The notes: generated from the letters alone by a model not told the origin. A stretch of DNA of 64,000 nt from Congeria kusceri (GCA_027627225.1 CM051029.1:9158715-9222714); one strand, 5' to 3'. Shown: positions 1 through 13,040, counted from the stretch's first letter. Translations and numbers: made by a program.

Positions 1-297
1 TTAGAGTTATATACATGAAGGAAAACTAAAACTTGATCAAACAGACTCAACAAGAATGAAATATTTTTTCAAACATATATTAGACTCTTCTGGTGGCTTA
101 GTTAATTACTTACTCTGAATTGTGTAAACATGTTTCCAAATGTATATATCTATATATGTCTGTTTTATTATAGAAAATCACCCTATTAGGTACATAATTA
201 TCACGACATATATATTTCTGTTGACATATAGACCCATTGGGTCGGGTGTCACTTGTTTTATTGATTATATTGATTATAATTCAACAAATTACTTACT

Positions 298-1003
298 TAA
301 TCTCTTTAATTAACATCAGTTCAAACATTTAATGAGGAGTGACATCATCGTTAGTTATTGTAATATTGTGTTAACAGTAATTATAAAGATAGTTGTTTTG
401 TTGCATTATATTATTTCAAGATTAAAGCGGAGCCTGTTCAAGCACCATATCATATTTAGCACACATCAAGAATATCTGCAACAAAAAAAGATTTAAAGTT
501 AAACACAAATGTGTATGGAATTCAAATAAGAAGTTGCTGCCAAAAACATCGGAATTGCGCTCAAACTTTCTATGATGATACCTTATTTTCGTAATTTTAG
601 TCGCCAGAAGAATGTTAGCTTAGAGTTACATATCAAAATCATTTTACTAAAAACACTTTTTTATTTATTTAATTTAATAATGGAAATTTAATAAATGATG
701 AAGGCATAGGTTGTTTAGATACTGAAATCGCTATTTTTGTGTTTTGTTGCATATAACCGTTAAACGTACTGTGTATAGTTTGTTTCTCAGTCTGCAAAGA
801 GTAGACATATTGTTAAAAATTAAATTGATACATTAAGTACATGATGTATATTATATACGAAGGTTGACATTTGTAAATTTATTTTTACGACATCAACTCA
901 ATTTTAAGAATGAAAATCAAATCAAATATCAAATTATCCCGCCTTATAATCATTAAACATCGCCGAAAGTGAACAGGGGACATCACTCGTGATTACGCAA
1001 GGG
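298..1003. repeat. Left copy of a ~0.7-kb dispersed duplication
   Basis: This stretch matches 9350-10083 in the same orientation along almost its whole length, for example in the shared words tttaatgagga, gtgtatggaatt, cgctcaaactttct and aggcataggttgtttagat. Small indels and point differences are spread throughout, so the duplication is not recent or it is a dispersed repeat family. No coding potential is visible in either copy. The shared part ends shortly after a common cgtgaac/gtaaacagg segment. Confidence 0.75.
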
Positions 1004-1008
1004 AAGTT

Positions 1009-1900
1009 ACCTAGTTTTGGGAAAGGCCTATTGCCTTAAATATATTTTACAACTATTGGCCAGTTTTACTTTCACCGTTGACCCGATGACACAAGAAGAG
1101 AGGTATGCTTAAAGTCATGACTAATCTAATAATAAACAAATAAAGAATCCTAAGATTGGTAAAAGTCAGTAGGTACAGTGTTTTAGACAAGAAGTAGAGC
1201 TCTATTGATAATATAGGTTCATGGGTTCAAAAATCAACGCCTAACTGGTCATATCCATGTGATCGTTTAAGTGTAATAGAAACAACAATTTCCCGCTGTG
1301 ATGACGATGAAGATTTATATGCTTAGCTGCTTAGCAATTTTAATATAATTAATCGATTTGCTCACTGCATATAACGGCCACCGGAAATGCTGAAAGTCAT
1401 GACTAATCTGCCAGGTTCTATACCTATTGGGTAACGTAGTTATTGCTCAGATTATTATTATTTGGTGCTTTTTATCATCTTTTGGAAGGTTCGACCTTGA
1501 CCGTTGACCCAAAGACCCATAAATGAATAGTCATGACAAACATATCTAGTAAGACAATGGTTGCAAAATTTGTGCTAGGAATATATTTTACAATTATTGG
1601 TTTTTAGTAATAATTTGATTGGTTTTACCTTGACCTTTGACCAAATGACCCCCGAATTAATAATTTATAAAAGATCCTCTACTTGTCATAATCAAAACCC
1701 CTATCAATCTCGAAGCAAGTCCTAATGGTATAGAGTTATTGCCTAGATGAACAATGGCCTTCCTGCAGACCGACGGACTGCCGGCCCGACAGACGAACAG
1801 AGCAAAATACCGACGCCCCTCGTACGAAGGCATACTTATATATAATTTCTTAAAATGCTCTGTATACATGAGCGACAATTAAACACACAATAACCAGCAC
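1009..1900. repeat. Degenerate repeats with TTGACC(N)TTTGACC-like motifs
   Basis: The phrase cc-ttgacc-ttgacc followed by a/caaatgaccc recurs near 1070, 1495 and 1627, with 'aaagtcatgactaatct' nearby at about 1111 and 1393. These are degenerate tandem or dispersed copies of a repeat type common in bivalve introns. A short antisense open frame at 1657-1878 falls inside this repeat and is not considered a gene. A 20-plus base segment at 1011-1034 is found inverted at 8466-8490. Confidence 0.5.
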
Positions 1901-2358
1901 GGATGTGTTGCATATTAATATAACGCCTTGACTGTGTTATGTAATCCCATTTCGTTACTGCTGTGACATCATATACTATGATCAGGCAAACATGTTTAAA
2001 GAATATGCCATTATTATTAAATTAGTTTTGGTATGTTTTATGATAAGGTGAAATTGTCTTAAGAGTATAGTATTATTTTAAAATTACGTGTCATTGTGGT
2101 AAAAGATTTCCTGACATAACAGCATAAACGTTTGATATATATATAACATATACGACTAAAATAAAAACACAAAGAAAGACAATTTAAGACAGCCCCGGCG
2201 TGCCATACACAATTGTGATCGCTTGTCATGACTAGGGCTCCCGATAAATAATTTTAAAGTAATCCAATGCATTCATTGACTTGAAATATCATAACAATAA
2301 AAAAACAGCCGCACGCAAACAAACACACCAATACACCCATCTAAACATACATACATAC

Positions 2359-2839
2359 CTGAGTTTTGAATGCATATCGACCTGTTCTGAATGGTATTCT
2401 CTTTGGAGCAGTTATATTCTCCAGTTGTTGTTTCATGTAATGTCATAATAGTAATGTATGCAGATGTGAGGTCGCCATTTGAAGAAATGTTGTAGACTCC
2501 AACGATTGAGCTTGACAATGAGCATGCGGCAGCATACACAAATACGCACTCGCCTATATATGTTGTTTTGTAATAACACATTACCTTTCTTTGTAGTGTG
2601 TTACTCCAATTGAAATCAAACACCATTTGTACATTGCGATCTCCTGTTTCGGCATATTGATGAATGCAGGACGCTGTAATGTAATAATATTGTCAAGACA
2701 TAAGACTCTGCTACCATCTACTTTTACAAGTGTGCAAATATAATTGTTTTGTCTAGCAAACAACACAATGGTATTTACCTGAACTTGTATATACCATCCA
2801 TAATATTGAAAATACACGTGTTAAAGCAAGTGAAGGCAT
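2359..2839 (-). CDS. Small Ig-domain receptor, exons 1-2 (partial gene)
   Basis: Two exons were rebuilt on the minus strand. Exon 1 (2839-2779, 61 bp) encodes a signal peptide beginning MPSLALTRVFSILWMVYTSS and ends in phase 1 at a GTAAAT donor. Exon 2 (2673-2359, 315 bp) follows a 105-bp intron and encodes a V-like Ig domain. It has core cysteines in KVMC and GEYNCSK, the G-x-Y-x-C motif, and extra cysteines (CVF, AACSL, SICI); it ends in phase 1 at CAG|GTATGT. Exon lengths and phases equal those of the plus-strand gene at 58198, and about 40% of Ig residues look identical by eye, including SSNGDLT. It is therefore probably a secreted or membrane-anchored single-Ig receptor. Stalk and TM exons should lie below 2359 but were not identified with confidence. 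A hydrophobic stretch at about 1863-1920 is a weak candidate. No stop or frameshift interrupts the two exons. The start ATG opens directly onto the hydrophobic segment. Confidence 0.78.
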
Positions 2840-3089
2840 TTAAATGTGTGAATAATGCCTAGTGATGTAAATGACCCAAGTTACAGGACCCATTTGTGCA
2901 CAGCTCGGACACAGTTATATCTCTGCGAAGAGGTTGGATACATGCGAAGACCTTTATAAAAGGGCAGTACGTTGGCCGCAAGTCTGGTCGTACATCCCAT
3001 AGACCAGTTTAAGGTGACCAGCTTAAGATACGACCTGTTTATAAACCGGCCTCCCGCATTGTATTTAGGCAAGGATTTACCGATTAGGG

Positions 3090-5150
3090 GACATGAGGCC
3101 CGTGCTCCCTAGCTGTCCCCAAAGCTTATGCATTTTATATATCTAAAACATGAAATGTAAATAGTAACATTGAAATTTGACAAGGCGGCGCTCCTAATGT
3201 GATTTTTATCGCTTATCCAATACCTAGGCACATATCCAAAGGAGGGGTGGGGGCGAATGTGGCATGTCCTTCATGCTGGTTCCAATCCTATGTCATGTGT
3301 ACATTCTGAAACAGGCACTTTGAACCTAAGCTCTTGGCTGTGTCCCTAAACTGTTCATAATCGCTGAACTGAGAAAACCGTCATAGTAAGCACGTAGGCA
3401 CTTATTCACAATAAAAAATGGGGGACACTAGGGGCTTCTTTTCTGGATCCGGCCCAGTTATTCATAATGTGTTGAATAAGTTATGTATTAATTAAATTAT
3501 ATATTAAATAAAACATGTTATTGGTATGTCATGTAAATATGTACTTCTACAAAATTTTATAGTTTTATTTAAATTTCACACAATTAATTAGGTGTTAAAC
3601 GGTATGCGCAAAATAACGTTACTTAAATCTACGTCATGTCGTGATCAATGCATTTTTTGCTGACATTCTTCATTCATACCTGTTGAAGACTATTCAAAGT
3701 CGAAACACGTTTCAATGTGGAGTTTGTCCTTTTTTATGTTAAATGTTGAAATTATAATGGTAGTAACTTAAGAATCTTATAATAACGCTAAAAAAACTTC
3801 ACTTGCATCTAAATATGATATAATATGTGCAATGCATACACGTTGTCTTTTTCTCGGTAGATACATTAAATCTGAGAAGAGAACCAATGGGGAAGTAACC
3901 ACTGCGAGTACAACTGTCTAACAAATGATCTTGCAAATGTTGTCCTTTCCATAAACTTAACGTTATTCAATAATTAAAATCAAATGCTGAATGCTCTATT
4001 TGCCTTTCATGTAACTCTTATTGGAAGCATGAGGTCGTTAGATCAGTTTATTGTTGAGCATTATAAAAATAGTTAACATAGGTACATGAAATTCGTACGC
4101 CTAACATGTATCGCTGTAGAAATAAGACACCTGTGTATGCGTATGTGTATGCAAAAAAAAAAACAGTTAAATTATTTCGCAAACTATTTCTTTTTATTGC
4201 ACATGCAGGCATTATATATATTCCAACACAAAATGTGATAGTGCTGCGAATCATTTAGATTATTGTTTTTAATATTGACAGTTGCTATTTGTGTTTGTCC
4301 AGCTATGTTTGTGAAAACGTAATTACATGTACTAATGTTTCACAGGACTTCAGAAACACGGCAAAATACGGCAAGTTGCCACCGAAAGGTTTTAAACTCA
4401 CTTACAACTTACCTGTAACTTTCGGCAATATCAATATCCACAGACATATCAAGAGAAACATCGCCTCTGTCTATTACCACAATATATCCCTAACAAAGTT
4501 AATTTTTATGACAGATTGAATGACATAGGAAATGCGAGCTTCGTTCATAAGGTGTTTATAAATTCCATTACCACTAATATTATTAGTTACACAGTGAACT
4601 GTTTACATTTACATTAACCATATTAACAATATGTCATTTCAATGACATACCAGTGTGTACGTTGTATTTATAAATTTAAGCTTCCGCATTTATTAAATGC
4701 TCTCTATCAGTGTGTTAACGTTTTAATTTATCCCATCATCACGCATACATTTACGAAATAACACCCCATGAAATAAAATTTGCTTTATTTCAACACTGTG
4801 GTGATAAAGCCGGACTACTTTTTAAATGACGTCATTTGCCACGGTTCAGTAACTCGCCATTGTTTAGCTTTTGCATCGCCTTTGCTTGACAGTAAGTGGT
4901 TAAAAATCAACTACATACAACAGAAAATATATTGTTCTGCTTTATTTGTAACAAATCGTTCCAAAATAAATACTAAAACATAAAAAACGTGTTTTCTTAT
5001 TTTTGTTTGTCTCACACATTTCAATTGTTATACAAAAGGTCAGCAGCCAAAAAGGTTGTCTGCAACAGTCAAGATATCAAATTTAAGGGGAAAAAAATGA
5101 ACAAAACACATACAAAAATCAAATAAAACTAGAGCCAAATTATTATTGAA
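3090..5150. other. Intergenic stretch, no gene recognised
   Basis: This AT-rich stretch separates the small Ig gene and the Crypton-type pseudogene. The short open frames here (for example near 4048-4254 and 4289-4519) have no recognisable domain or splice support. A segment at 4671-4730 containing gctctctatcagtgtgttaa recurs at about 42335-42395, so some of it is dispersed repeat. Confidence 0.5.
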
Positions 5151-5167
5151 ATCTGCATTTGACCACA

Positions 5168-6683
5168 ATGTCTGATAATGATACGGTGAATTTTGATGTT
5201 ATTTGGGATGGTTTGTATTAAAATTACAATATTCAAGATGTTGCTAAAATGAGTTTTGAAGAATTTGAGCAGAAATATGGCATTAATGCACAACTATTTG
5301 ATGAAGAATAGAATGATTCAACAGCCCAGCAACCAAGTTTTGCTGACTAGCACTAATCTTACAACAGTACAAAATGATCCCCAATCTCTGGCTGAGCCAA
5401 TTCCAAATGAATTCAAGATCATTCAACTTTCTGACGTTCAACAGTACATCAAAAATGAAGAAATCAAAAACACTGCCAGAAAAACATTAATGACACTAAC
5501 AAATTCAAACGGTTTCTAGTTTCCAAGGGAGAGACCAGGGAAATGCATCACTTGGAGGTTGATCTCTTAGATGAGCACCTCGCCATGTTCATCCTGTCCC
5601 TCCAACGGCACGACGGCAGTGAATATGAGCCGTCTAGTATCCGTGCCATCATAAGTAGCATTGACCCGAATCTGAAACGGCATAAATATCCTTTTAGCAT
5701 CATGAATGAGAAAGGGCCACAATTTTCTCTGACAAAAGATACCTACAATGCTAAAAAAAATAATAAAATAACAGGTAAAGCAGGAGTATAAATATTAATG
5801 AACAGTTGAAATATATAATTATCATTAATTAAAATAATGGCATTGCATAAATAAGTATATTACATTTGTAATTTACCAAATAGCATCTATGTAACCGCTA
5901 CTAACATTTCTGGTTTCTAAATAATAGGGATCTTTGCAAAATCAAACACTTTGTGGCTACTAATTTGAATTTCTAAGTGCCAACCTGATAATCTTTATGA
6001 TTTATTGATAGATAAAAAAACAACAAAAATTAATATTAAACCAGTATTTACAATCATATTCTATTTATTGCGTTTTGACAAACGTGTACTATTTAGAGAA
6101 AAGGAAACCGTCCGTGTGAGGCGGAAGTACTCACTGACAATGAGATAGATGTCATGTGGCAAAAGGGTGTCCTTGGCGCTCACAATCCTGCGGCTCCAGT
6201 CAACACCTTGTGGCTGAACAACGGCTTGCACTTCGGTTTGCGGGGCAACAAGGAACAGTACACTCTAAGGTATAAAGTCGCATTCTGCAATCTGAAAACA
6301 CATAATACAAACACAATTTGTTCATTTTACATCTTTCAAGCGTATCAAGTTATTACATTATTTAACAAATGCATTTTAACAGATGGGGAGACATCAAACT
6401 GAAAATTGCGTCCGATGGGGCAGAGTTTTTGGAGCTAAATGAACGCCAGACGAAAACAAGAACCCGGCGACAAATTGAGCGATGCGAGGAAAGTTACCCA
6501 AAAAATGTTTGCCACAAGTGAAGATGACCCCAGAAAACCAGTCGCTATGTACACAATTTATGCTCAAAAAAACGCCCTTCAAATTTTTGCGACGACAATG
6601 ACCCATTTTACCTAGCTCCAAACACCGCAATGATCAAACAAGATGCTCAGGAGATCGTAAATCTTTACCTAAGAAATAAATAA
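5168..6683 (+). pseudogene. KIAA1958-like / DUF3504 (Crypton-type recombinase-derived) pseudogene
   Basis: A broken reading frame resembling the KIAA1958/ZMYM/QRICH1 group, whose C-terminal region derives from Crypton tyrosine recombinases. Visible pieces in order are: an acidic N-terminal start near 5168-5312; KFKRFLVSKGETREMHHLE and the following HLAMFILSLQRHDGSEYEPS block (about 5490-5774); LTDNEIDVMWQKGVLG and NTLWLNNGLHFGLRGNKEQ (6097-6269); WGDIKLK and LNERQTKTRTG (from 6383); KMFATSEDDPRKPVAMY; and DPFYLAPNTAM to the stop at 6681-6683. The Arg in FGLRGNKE corresponds to the recombinase-like core. Frames break before 5500, in the A-rich run near 5755, and in the AAAAAA run near 6567. 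There are plausible introns at 5775-6096 and 6270-6382, the second with good GT/AG and matching phase. The frameshifts argue for a pseudogene, although it may be a decayed host-domesticated gene rather than a mobile copy. Confidence 0.82.
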
Positions 6684-6689
6684 TTATCT

Positions 6690-9340
6690 GATTATCTTAT
6701 TGTTTTATTGTAAAACTACTGGCACTACTTTTTTGCGCGGACCTTTTTAACCGCCAAGTTAGAAAACAAAGACAGAATATAAATAACTTTGGGAATTCCA
6801 GTTAAAATTCTAATTTTAATCAAAAAGGAATACATAATAGCCAAGGATCGCTGTTCCGGTTTTTTAAGCCTCGCAAGATAAACTTCTCTTTATTCAACAC
6901 CAACCTAGTATTCTCTATGTGATCATGCTCCTTCTAAAACAGTTTGTGTACTAAATATCTATAAGCTCAGTTCTTGTAACCGTTTCAATGTATTGGCTTT
7001 CGTGTTGTATCAGGTATTTGCATAATTACATTATTTTATTTGTAATATCTAGTATTCTCCATCACCATTATACAGAGGGTAAGTGTATATACATGCATAA
7101 GCCTTTATTAACACGCAAAACACCGTTTTGTCCGAATGAAATCTTGAAATGTAATATATGTTTAAAGTAGTTTAATAAGACACAGGTTAAACACCCGTTC
7201 ACGTAATATGACATAGTAACTGAGAAATTTATGAACAGCATGCATATCATTTCATTCCCTATTATCAGGTCACATTCCATCTACACAGCATAATGGCACA
7301 GTCAATTAGCATAAATAATTACGTTAAACATTGATATGTTGTATTACACTTATAGTTTTAACATTTCCATTCAGGTGATCACGTTTCAATCATTGCCTTG
7401 TGTACAAGAACAGGGCAATAATCATGTGAGTATTGTTTTATATACATGCATTGGTTAACAACCCTTCACGTGTCATTATTAATTGGCATTTATTGTTTAT
7501 GTCTAGATAGAACACACTTTGTATATTAATTTAATTGCTGAATATTCCTTTTTTTCAAAGCATGACCTGAACACATGCCGATATGCTTTCAAGCCGGTCA
7601 AATCTTTGTATTGCACAATCAATTCGTAAGAAACTTGTATCTGGCCCGACGAAGGTTTGTCAATGAATCCTGTATTCGTATCAGCTACAAGTACAAGCCT
7701 CTGAGTTATTTTGAATTGCACACTGCATTGTATTTTTAGTAAATGAAGGTATTTAGATTTCAAAGAGCAACAGGTAGACTTTAATTGCCTTCGCAAGTTC
7801 ACAAAACCACATGTTTGTTCTACTATATAATCTTATATTCAAAAATGTTAAGTGTTCTAAATAAATGTCAAATAAATTGTATATGTTTGTTCTTTAATGA
7901 CAATTAATATAATGACAAATAATATGTATTTTTCCATATGCATACTACGAACATCGATTTAAACATAGATCTATTAATAAACCATTATCGAAAGATCTTT
8001 GTTCCAATGTACACGTTATTTACGACTATATCACATGCCTGTAGATGCATTTTATTTGCTCCATATTTATGACCTTAAGCAATACACGTGTCAGTAGTTG
8101 CCATGCAACGCCATGTGGTGTCTCCGATAATACCGTCTGAGATAAGAAATTGAGTACAAGTTGTCATAAATGGGGTGATTCATCCCCTTTCTTAATTTTT
8201 GATATAGCTGTCTGGTCGGATGAAATGAATATATATATACCTCGACAAAAGTTCATAAAATTATGCTTATTGCTAATAACACAAGCGTACCATAAACACT
8301 CATTAAAAATAGTAAAATACCATATCACATAATGTTGGAGTAATTTTCATAAAATGATGCTAATCACTGATACCAAGAGCGTACACTAAACACCCATAAA
8401 AAATACTATAATACCACACCACTGACTGTTGGTGTCATTTATGGATCATAAAAATGTATGATGTAATAGGCCTTTCCCAAAACTAGGTGATCTCCATTGG
8501 AAATTAAATCCCGTTATAATTGCGAATTCACCTCCGCAAATTTGAAACCCGACATCCGGCGATTTTGTTCCTAGCTTGCCATATACAGTATTACAGATCT
8601 TAGACCAAGCGGTTTTCAAAACTTGGAATGGAAATGTTTAAAACCATATGTGTTTGAGTATATATTATAAACATGTCATAGATAATATATGTTACAAAAA
8701 TGAATTATTAGAAATAAACGCAGTATTGTTTTAAACTCATTACTAGGGTCACATGTCCGGTTAAAAGGTATCTGGAAAAAATGTAATATCCTTGCTTCGT
8801 CTCGTATTCCATACATATATACCTCGAGTGAACACGTGTTCTCCCAAAGGAGACTTAGTTATCTGTCTAAACAGGGAGTCATACAATACCAAAGCCACAA
8901 ACCGCGGGAATCTTATCAAATTGCCCTTAGAACAATACCGCTAATCCTTCAAATTGCCTAATGCATTGATGATAGAGATCTACACGCAGAGACAACTAAC
9001 ATGTCACACTTCGTCTCCATTGTTTGCGTCTCAAATTCAAGTTTATCCAACAATTTAAAATGTTGTTGTCTCCGCTGTTATTCTGTGCCTATCACCCTAT
9101 GAAATTTCGCCACCTTATTAACAGAACAGAACATAATTTAAAAAAATTAAACACTTGTTAGAATTAATAAATAGGTTATAATTAAAGAGTGAACTAATGT
9201 AGCACAGCATTCAGTTTTTCATAATTGTAAGGTGGTGTACATTTAAGAGCTCATCGCGTGTATTTTTTTTTTTCTAAAACATACGGAAATTAGCTGCTAC
9301 GAGTATAAAATTGTGTTTGTTTACAATGATTCAGACAGAA
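6690..9340. other. Intergenic stretch, no gene recognised
   Basis: No domain or splice-supported coding region was found. Short antisense frames, such as 7503-7802, have no recognisable motif. It contains a ~97-bp tandem duplication (8250-8441) and a segment at 8466-8490 that is the inverse of 1011-1034. Confidence 0.45.
8250..8441. repeat. Two diverged ~97-bp tandem repeats
   Basis: The segment starting ttcataaaattatgct at about 8250 is repeated from about 8347 as ttcataaaatgatgct. The two copies also share aagcgtac/gagcgtac, ataaacac-cat, aaaatac-ata and ttggagtaatt/ttggtgtcatt in the same order. They differ by many point changes. Confidence 0.65.
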
Positions 9341-9349
9341 ATGAAGACA

Positions 9350-10083
9350 TAATCTCTTTAATACACATCACTTATAATATTTAATGAGGAATTACATCAT
9401 CTTTAGTTATTGTAATATTGTTTCAACGGTAATTAAAAATATCCTTGTTTTGTTACATTATAGTTCAATGTTGTAAAGAAGCATTTTCAAGCACCGCATA
9501 ATATTTACCACACAACAAGAATATCTGCAATGAAAATTGCTTTAAAGTTAAACACACATGTGTATGGAATTTAAATATCAAGTTGCTGTCAAAAATATCG
9601 GAATTACGCTCAAACTTTCTGTGATGATACCTTGTTTTCGTAATTGTAATCGCCAGAAGAATGTAAGCTAAGAGTTACTTAGCATAATCATTTACTTAAA
9701 ACAGCTTGATTTATTTATTTAATTTAATAATGCAATTAAATACATGATGAAGGCATAGGTTGTTTAGATACTGAAATCGTTAGTTTTGTGTTTTGTTGTA
9801 TAATAACCTTTAAACGTACTTTGTAGTTTGTTTGTCACTCTTCAAAGAGTATGCAATATTGCTAAAAATCAAATTAATAATTTAGTTAAATCGATAAATA
9901 AAGTACATGATGTATACTATATACGTATGTTGATATTTGTAAATTCATTTTTACGAAATCAACACAATTTCAAGAGTGAAAATCAAATGTATTGTATGTT
10001 TTCGGTAAATATGAATACGCTTATCCCGCCTTACAATCAATAAAAGTCGCCGGAAGTAAACAGGTGACATCGGTCGTGACGCT
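9350..10083. repeat. Right copy of a ~0.7-kb dispersed duplication
   Basis: Diverged direct repeat of 298-1003, about 9.05 kb away. Near its right end this copy holds an insertion-like stretch (tattgtatgttttcggtaaatatg) absent from the left copy, after which both continue with the shared ttatcccgcctta segment. Confidence 0.75.
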
Positions 10084-10429
10084 GTTTTGTTGCCTCTGTT
10101 TGTTTTGCTATCCGTCGGTATGCTACCCCACACCTGGTTATTTTATCTATTACCTTTTCGCGGCTAGTAAATTCGCTATCCATTATAATTATTATAATAC
10201 CTGGATTATCACACTTATGTCAATTGTGAAATCGTGAATTGAAGTAAAAAAAAGAACAATGATATCCAATATTTTAAATAGTTTAATCGAATAATTTTAT
10301 TTTAATTCGTTCATATAATTTTGAAGTTTGAAAAGCACATATATAAATAACAGCAATTCTATTTTTATAAATATTTACAGACACGCACTCGTAAAAAGGT
10401 AGCACATTTCGATGAACATTATATGTGCA

Positions 10430-11410
10430 TACAATTTAATGAAGATAAGCATTACCGAAATCCCGTTATACAATTGACGTACCCCATCGTAACTAATGAT
10501 TAAATACAACTTTTGCTTATATATGAATTATTACTAAAGCCTTACATTCAGAATTCGTCTTTACTGCTTTAAAATGCATTAAACATATAACTTTGCACGT
10601 AATTACCGAAATCCCTGTTAAATAACTTAACCTCAACAATACCATTAAATAAATCAAAGCATATATATTCGGTATTATTAGCTTAGTTCAGTTCAGAGTG
10701 TATTGGCTAATCGGCACATTTGCCTTTGGCCATTTACAATACGGTAAATTATTAGTAGTATTATTAGAATTGCTCCCGGAGGTGTGAATACTTAAATTCT
10801 ACGGCAGTTGCAGTAATTTCTGGTTACGACTGAGGGAACTTCGTTCGGCTTGTAATTACCGCAACTATATTAAAGTTATTAACATATATATGAATTACAC
10901 CGTAACGATGTTCACCCAGGCTTGAGTGTATGCTTTAAAATGCATTTAACATTACTTCAAACTAAAATTAGATAGGGATTTCGGTAACATCTTACTAAAA
11001 CAAGGGTGAGCACTCTTATAACTCCGATCGTGATTACGGAAATCTCTTGATATAATCAACGTAGCTCAACGTTACGCCTGAATAAATGAAAGTTATGCAT
11101 GCATTTCACTTTAAGTGACTTTCATTGCTTTAATTTGCATTTTATGTTACTTTAAACCTAAATAACAAAGGGATTTCGGTAAATAAAAAATGAAAACAAT
11201 GAGAGAACTCACATAAATCACATCGTTATTATCGACATCTCTTTATATAATTAACAGAGGTCAACATAACACTTCAATAAATAAAGTTTATGCATACATT
11301 TTACCTTTAATTTACATTTAAAGTTTTAACATGCATTTTATATTACTTTTTTACTTAAATAAATTGCGATTTCCCTGAATTTCGGGGGATTTCGGTAATT
11401 ACGGGGATTT
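10430..11410. repeat. Degenerate tandem repeat with accgaaatccc signature
   Basis: Units of roughly 150-190 bp repeat the signature accgaaatccc or its reverse gggatttcggtaa (at about 10453, 10603, 10975, 11034, 11174 and 11385), with ctttaaaatgcatt-like and tataatcaacg-like words between. The same accgaaatcc signature marks the array at 18580-19640, so the two are likely related satellite-like arrays. Confidence 0.6.
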
Positions 11411-11419
11411 TGGTTATTC

Positions 11420-12420
11420 TTCACACCGCAAACTACCCGGAAGCAAACGCAGACGATTGCTTGACAGAAAATGACTAAATTTATCTCTGCAATAAAATAC
11501 ACTCCTTGCCCAGTTGATGGACGAGGATTAAAAAGAGATCGGCATGTCAAGGCATAGACTCGATAAGCATTATTTCACCAGCCGTAAGTATTGGCATTCT
11601 ATTTAAATATATGTTTTTTAATTAAATTACTATCCATAATACAGAGTGGCCACTAAAATTTCGAAGTGAAATTGCATTATATTTTCCCGACCATCCTGAT
11701 ATTGATTTTTTGACAACGTTTAATTAAAAATGGTAACACTACACGTACATTCTCGGACACTGATGCCCCTTTCAAAATATGCGTTTATATTTATTATATA
11801 TTGATGACATATTTATTTGTTCATACCATTAAAATTGTAAAACGATGTTATATGTTTTTGCCACCGTACCGTAACCTTAGTAACTGATAACTGTGTGTTT
11901 TTAATATTATTTCGCTAAATTTAAAGAAATAAAAATATCTTTTCTGCGCTTTATTTTTCATTGACATATCAAATGTTTTTGTGCCATTCTATTTGCATGT
12001 AGGTTTACAAATACATATACCAAATATTAAATTAACTATCCATAATATTGTTTGAACTGGTATATTGTATATAAATATGCTTGTTTGGAATAAAATATGT
12101 TTACACCAAATATTTTTTGGAATAAGACAACACCTTGTGTGTCAAAACATTTTTAGAACAAATCTGCAAAATATGCAAAAAAAATCCAACTAGTGCATAT
12201 AGCACTATCTTTAACATAATACCATGTTGATGGTAAAGGTGTATTGGGGTATAAACTCAATAAATAGTATGACAATTACAATTATTTAAATTACAACAAA
12301 TGAGTACATATTATAGTACTTGACAGAAGCCAATATTGATCTGAAAGAAACATATCCTTAAAATTGCAATGTACCCTATAAATAAACTTTTATCTAGAAC
12401 ATTGCATTGTACTCTGTTGA
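11420..12420. other. Intergenic stretch, no gene recognised
   Basis: AT-rich sequence with no recognisable coding region, RNA gene or well-defined repeat by eye. Confidence 0.4.
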
Positions 12421-12429
12421 GATGCTGAG

Positions 12430-13040
12430 ATGTCCAGCTCTAAAAAGGAATTGTGGGCCGACTTGGAGATCAAGTTTAATGCAAACAGCACGGGGACTGT
12501 CAGGACAGCCGGTGAAGTGGCGAAAAATGGGAAAATCTTGTGGGGAAGCACCGAGGGATCTATACAGATCACAAGCGCCTGCTTACATTGACTGGTATCA
12601 ATCTTTAAAACAATGTATTATTTTTATCTGTATTCATGTTTAAGTTAATATGTTTGCAGTGAAAAGACTAATTCAATGCAAACATAGAGCTCTGCCATTT
12701 AAAATAAATATTATCTTACAGTAACTTAAAAAGGATAACACTTAGCATGTGTGTAAGTTTGATACATTTTAATTACTAATGGATTTTATTTATTTTTTTT
12801 TTTTTGGCAAATGCATCTGTGAATATAATACAGCATTAATAAAAGCGTTACTCTAACTAAATTGCTAATTGTAGTAATTTTGTATGCAAAATAAAATTTT
12901 GTAGGCAGTGATCCCTTTCAATCCAGGTATAGCATCATTACAGAGGCTGTCATATGTTCCATTGGCAAGGACAGCGTTGCAGTGCAAGACATTGCACCGA
13001 GCAGCCTGGACACCTTCGTCGTCCATTTGGCAGACACTCG
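12430..13040 (+). pseudogene. Myb/SANT-like DNA-binding domain gene fragment
   Basis: Exon 1 (about 12430-12594) reads MSSSKKELWADLEIKFNANS, then TVRTAGEVAK. After a one-base frame slip in an AAAAATGGGAAAA run it continues WENLVGKHRGIYTDHKRLLT. This Trp/Trp spacing resembles the Myb/SANT-like domains found in transposon-associated proteins. Its donor (ACTG|GTATCA) is in phase 1 and matches the acceptor TTTTGTAG of exon 2 (12905-13040). Exon 2 reads on as DPFQSRYSIITEAVICSIG, then KDSVAVQDIAPSSLDTFVV, to a GTAAAA donor in phase 2. The second exon is not recognised. The frame slip and the missing downstream exons suggest a decayed or partial gene. Family assignment rests on motif appearance only. 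Confidence 0.42.

Noticed and set aside
1863..1960. Minus-strand hydrophobic stretch SVLVIVCLIVAHVYRAF with a stop, as TM exon of the left Ig gene
   Set aside because: The hydrophobicity and position fit, but no acceptor in phase 1 joins it to the Ig exon, so it was not annotated.
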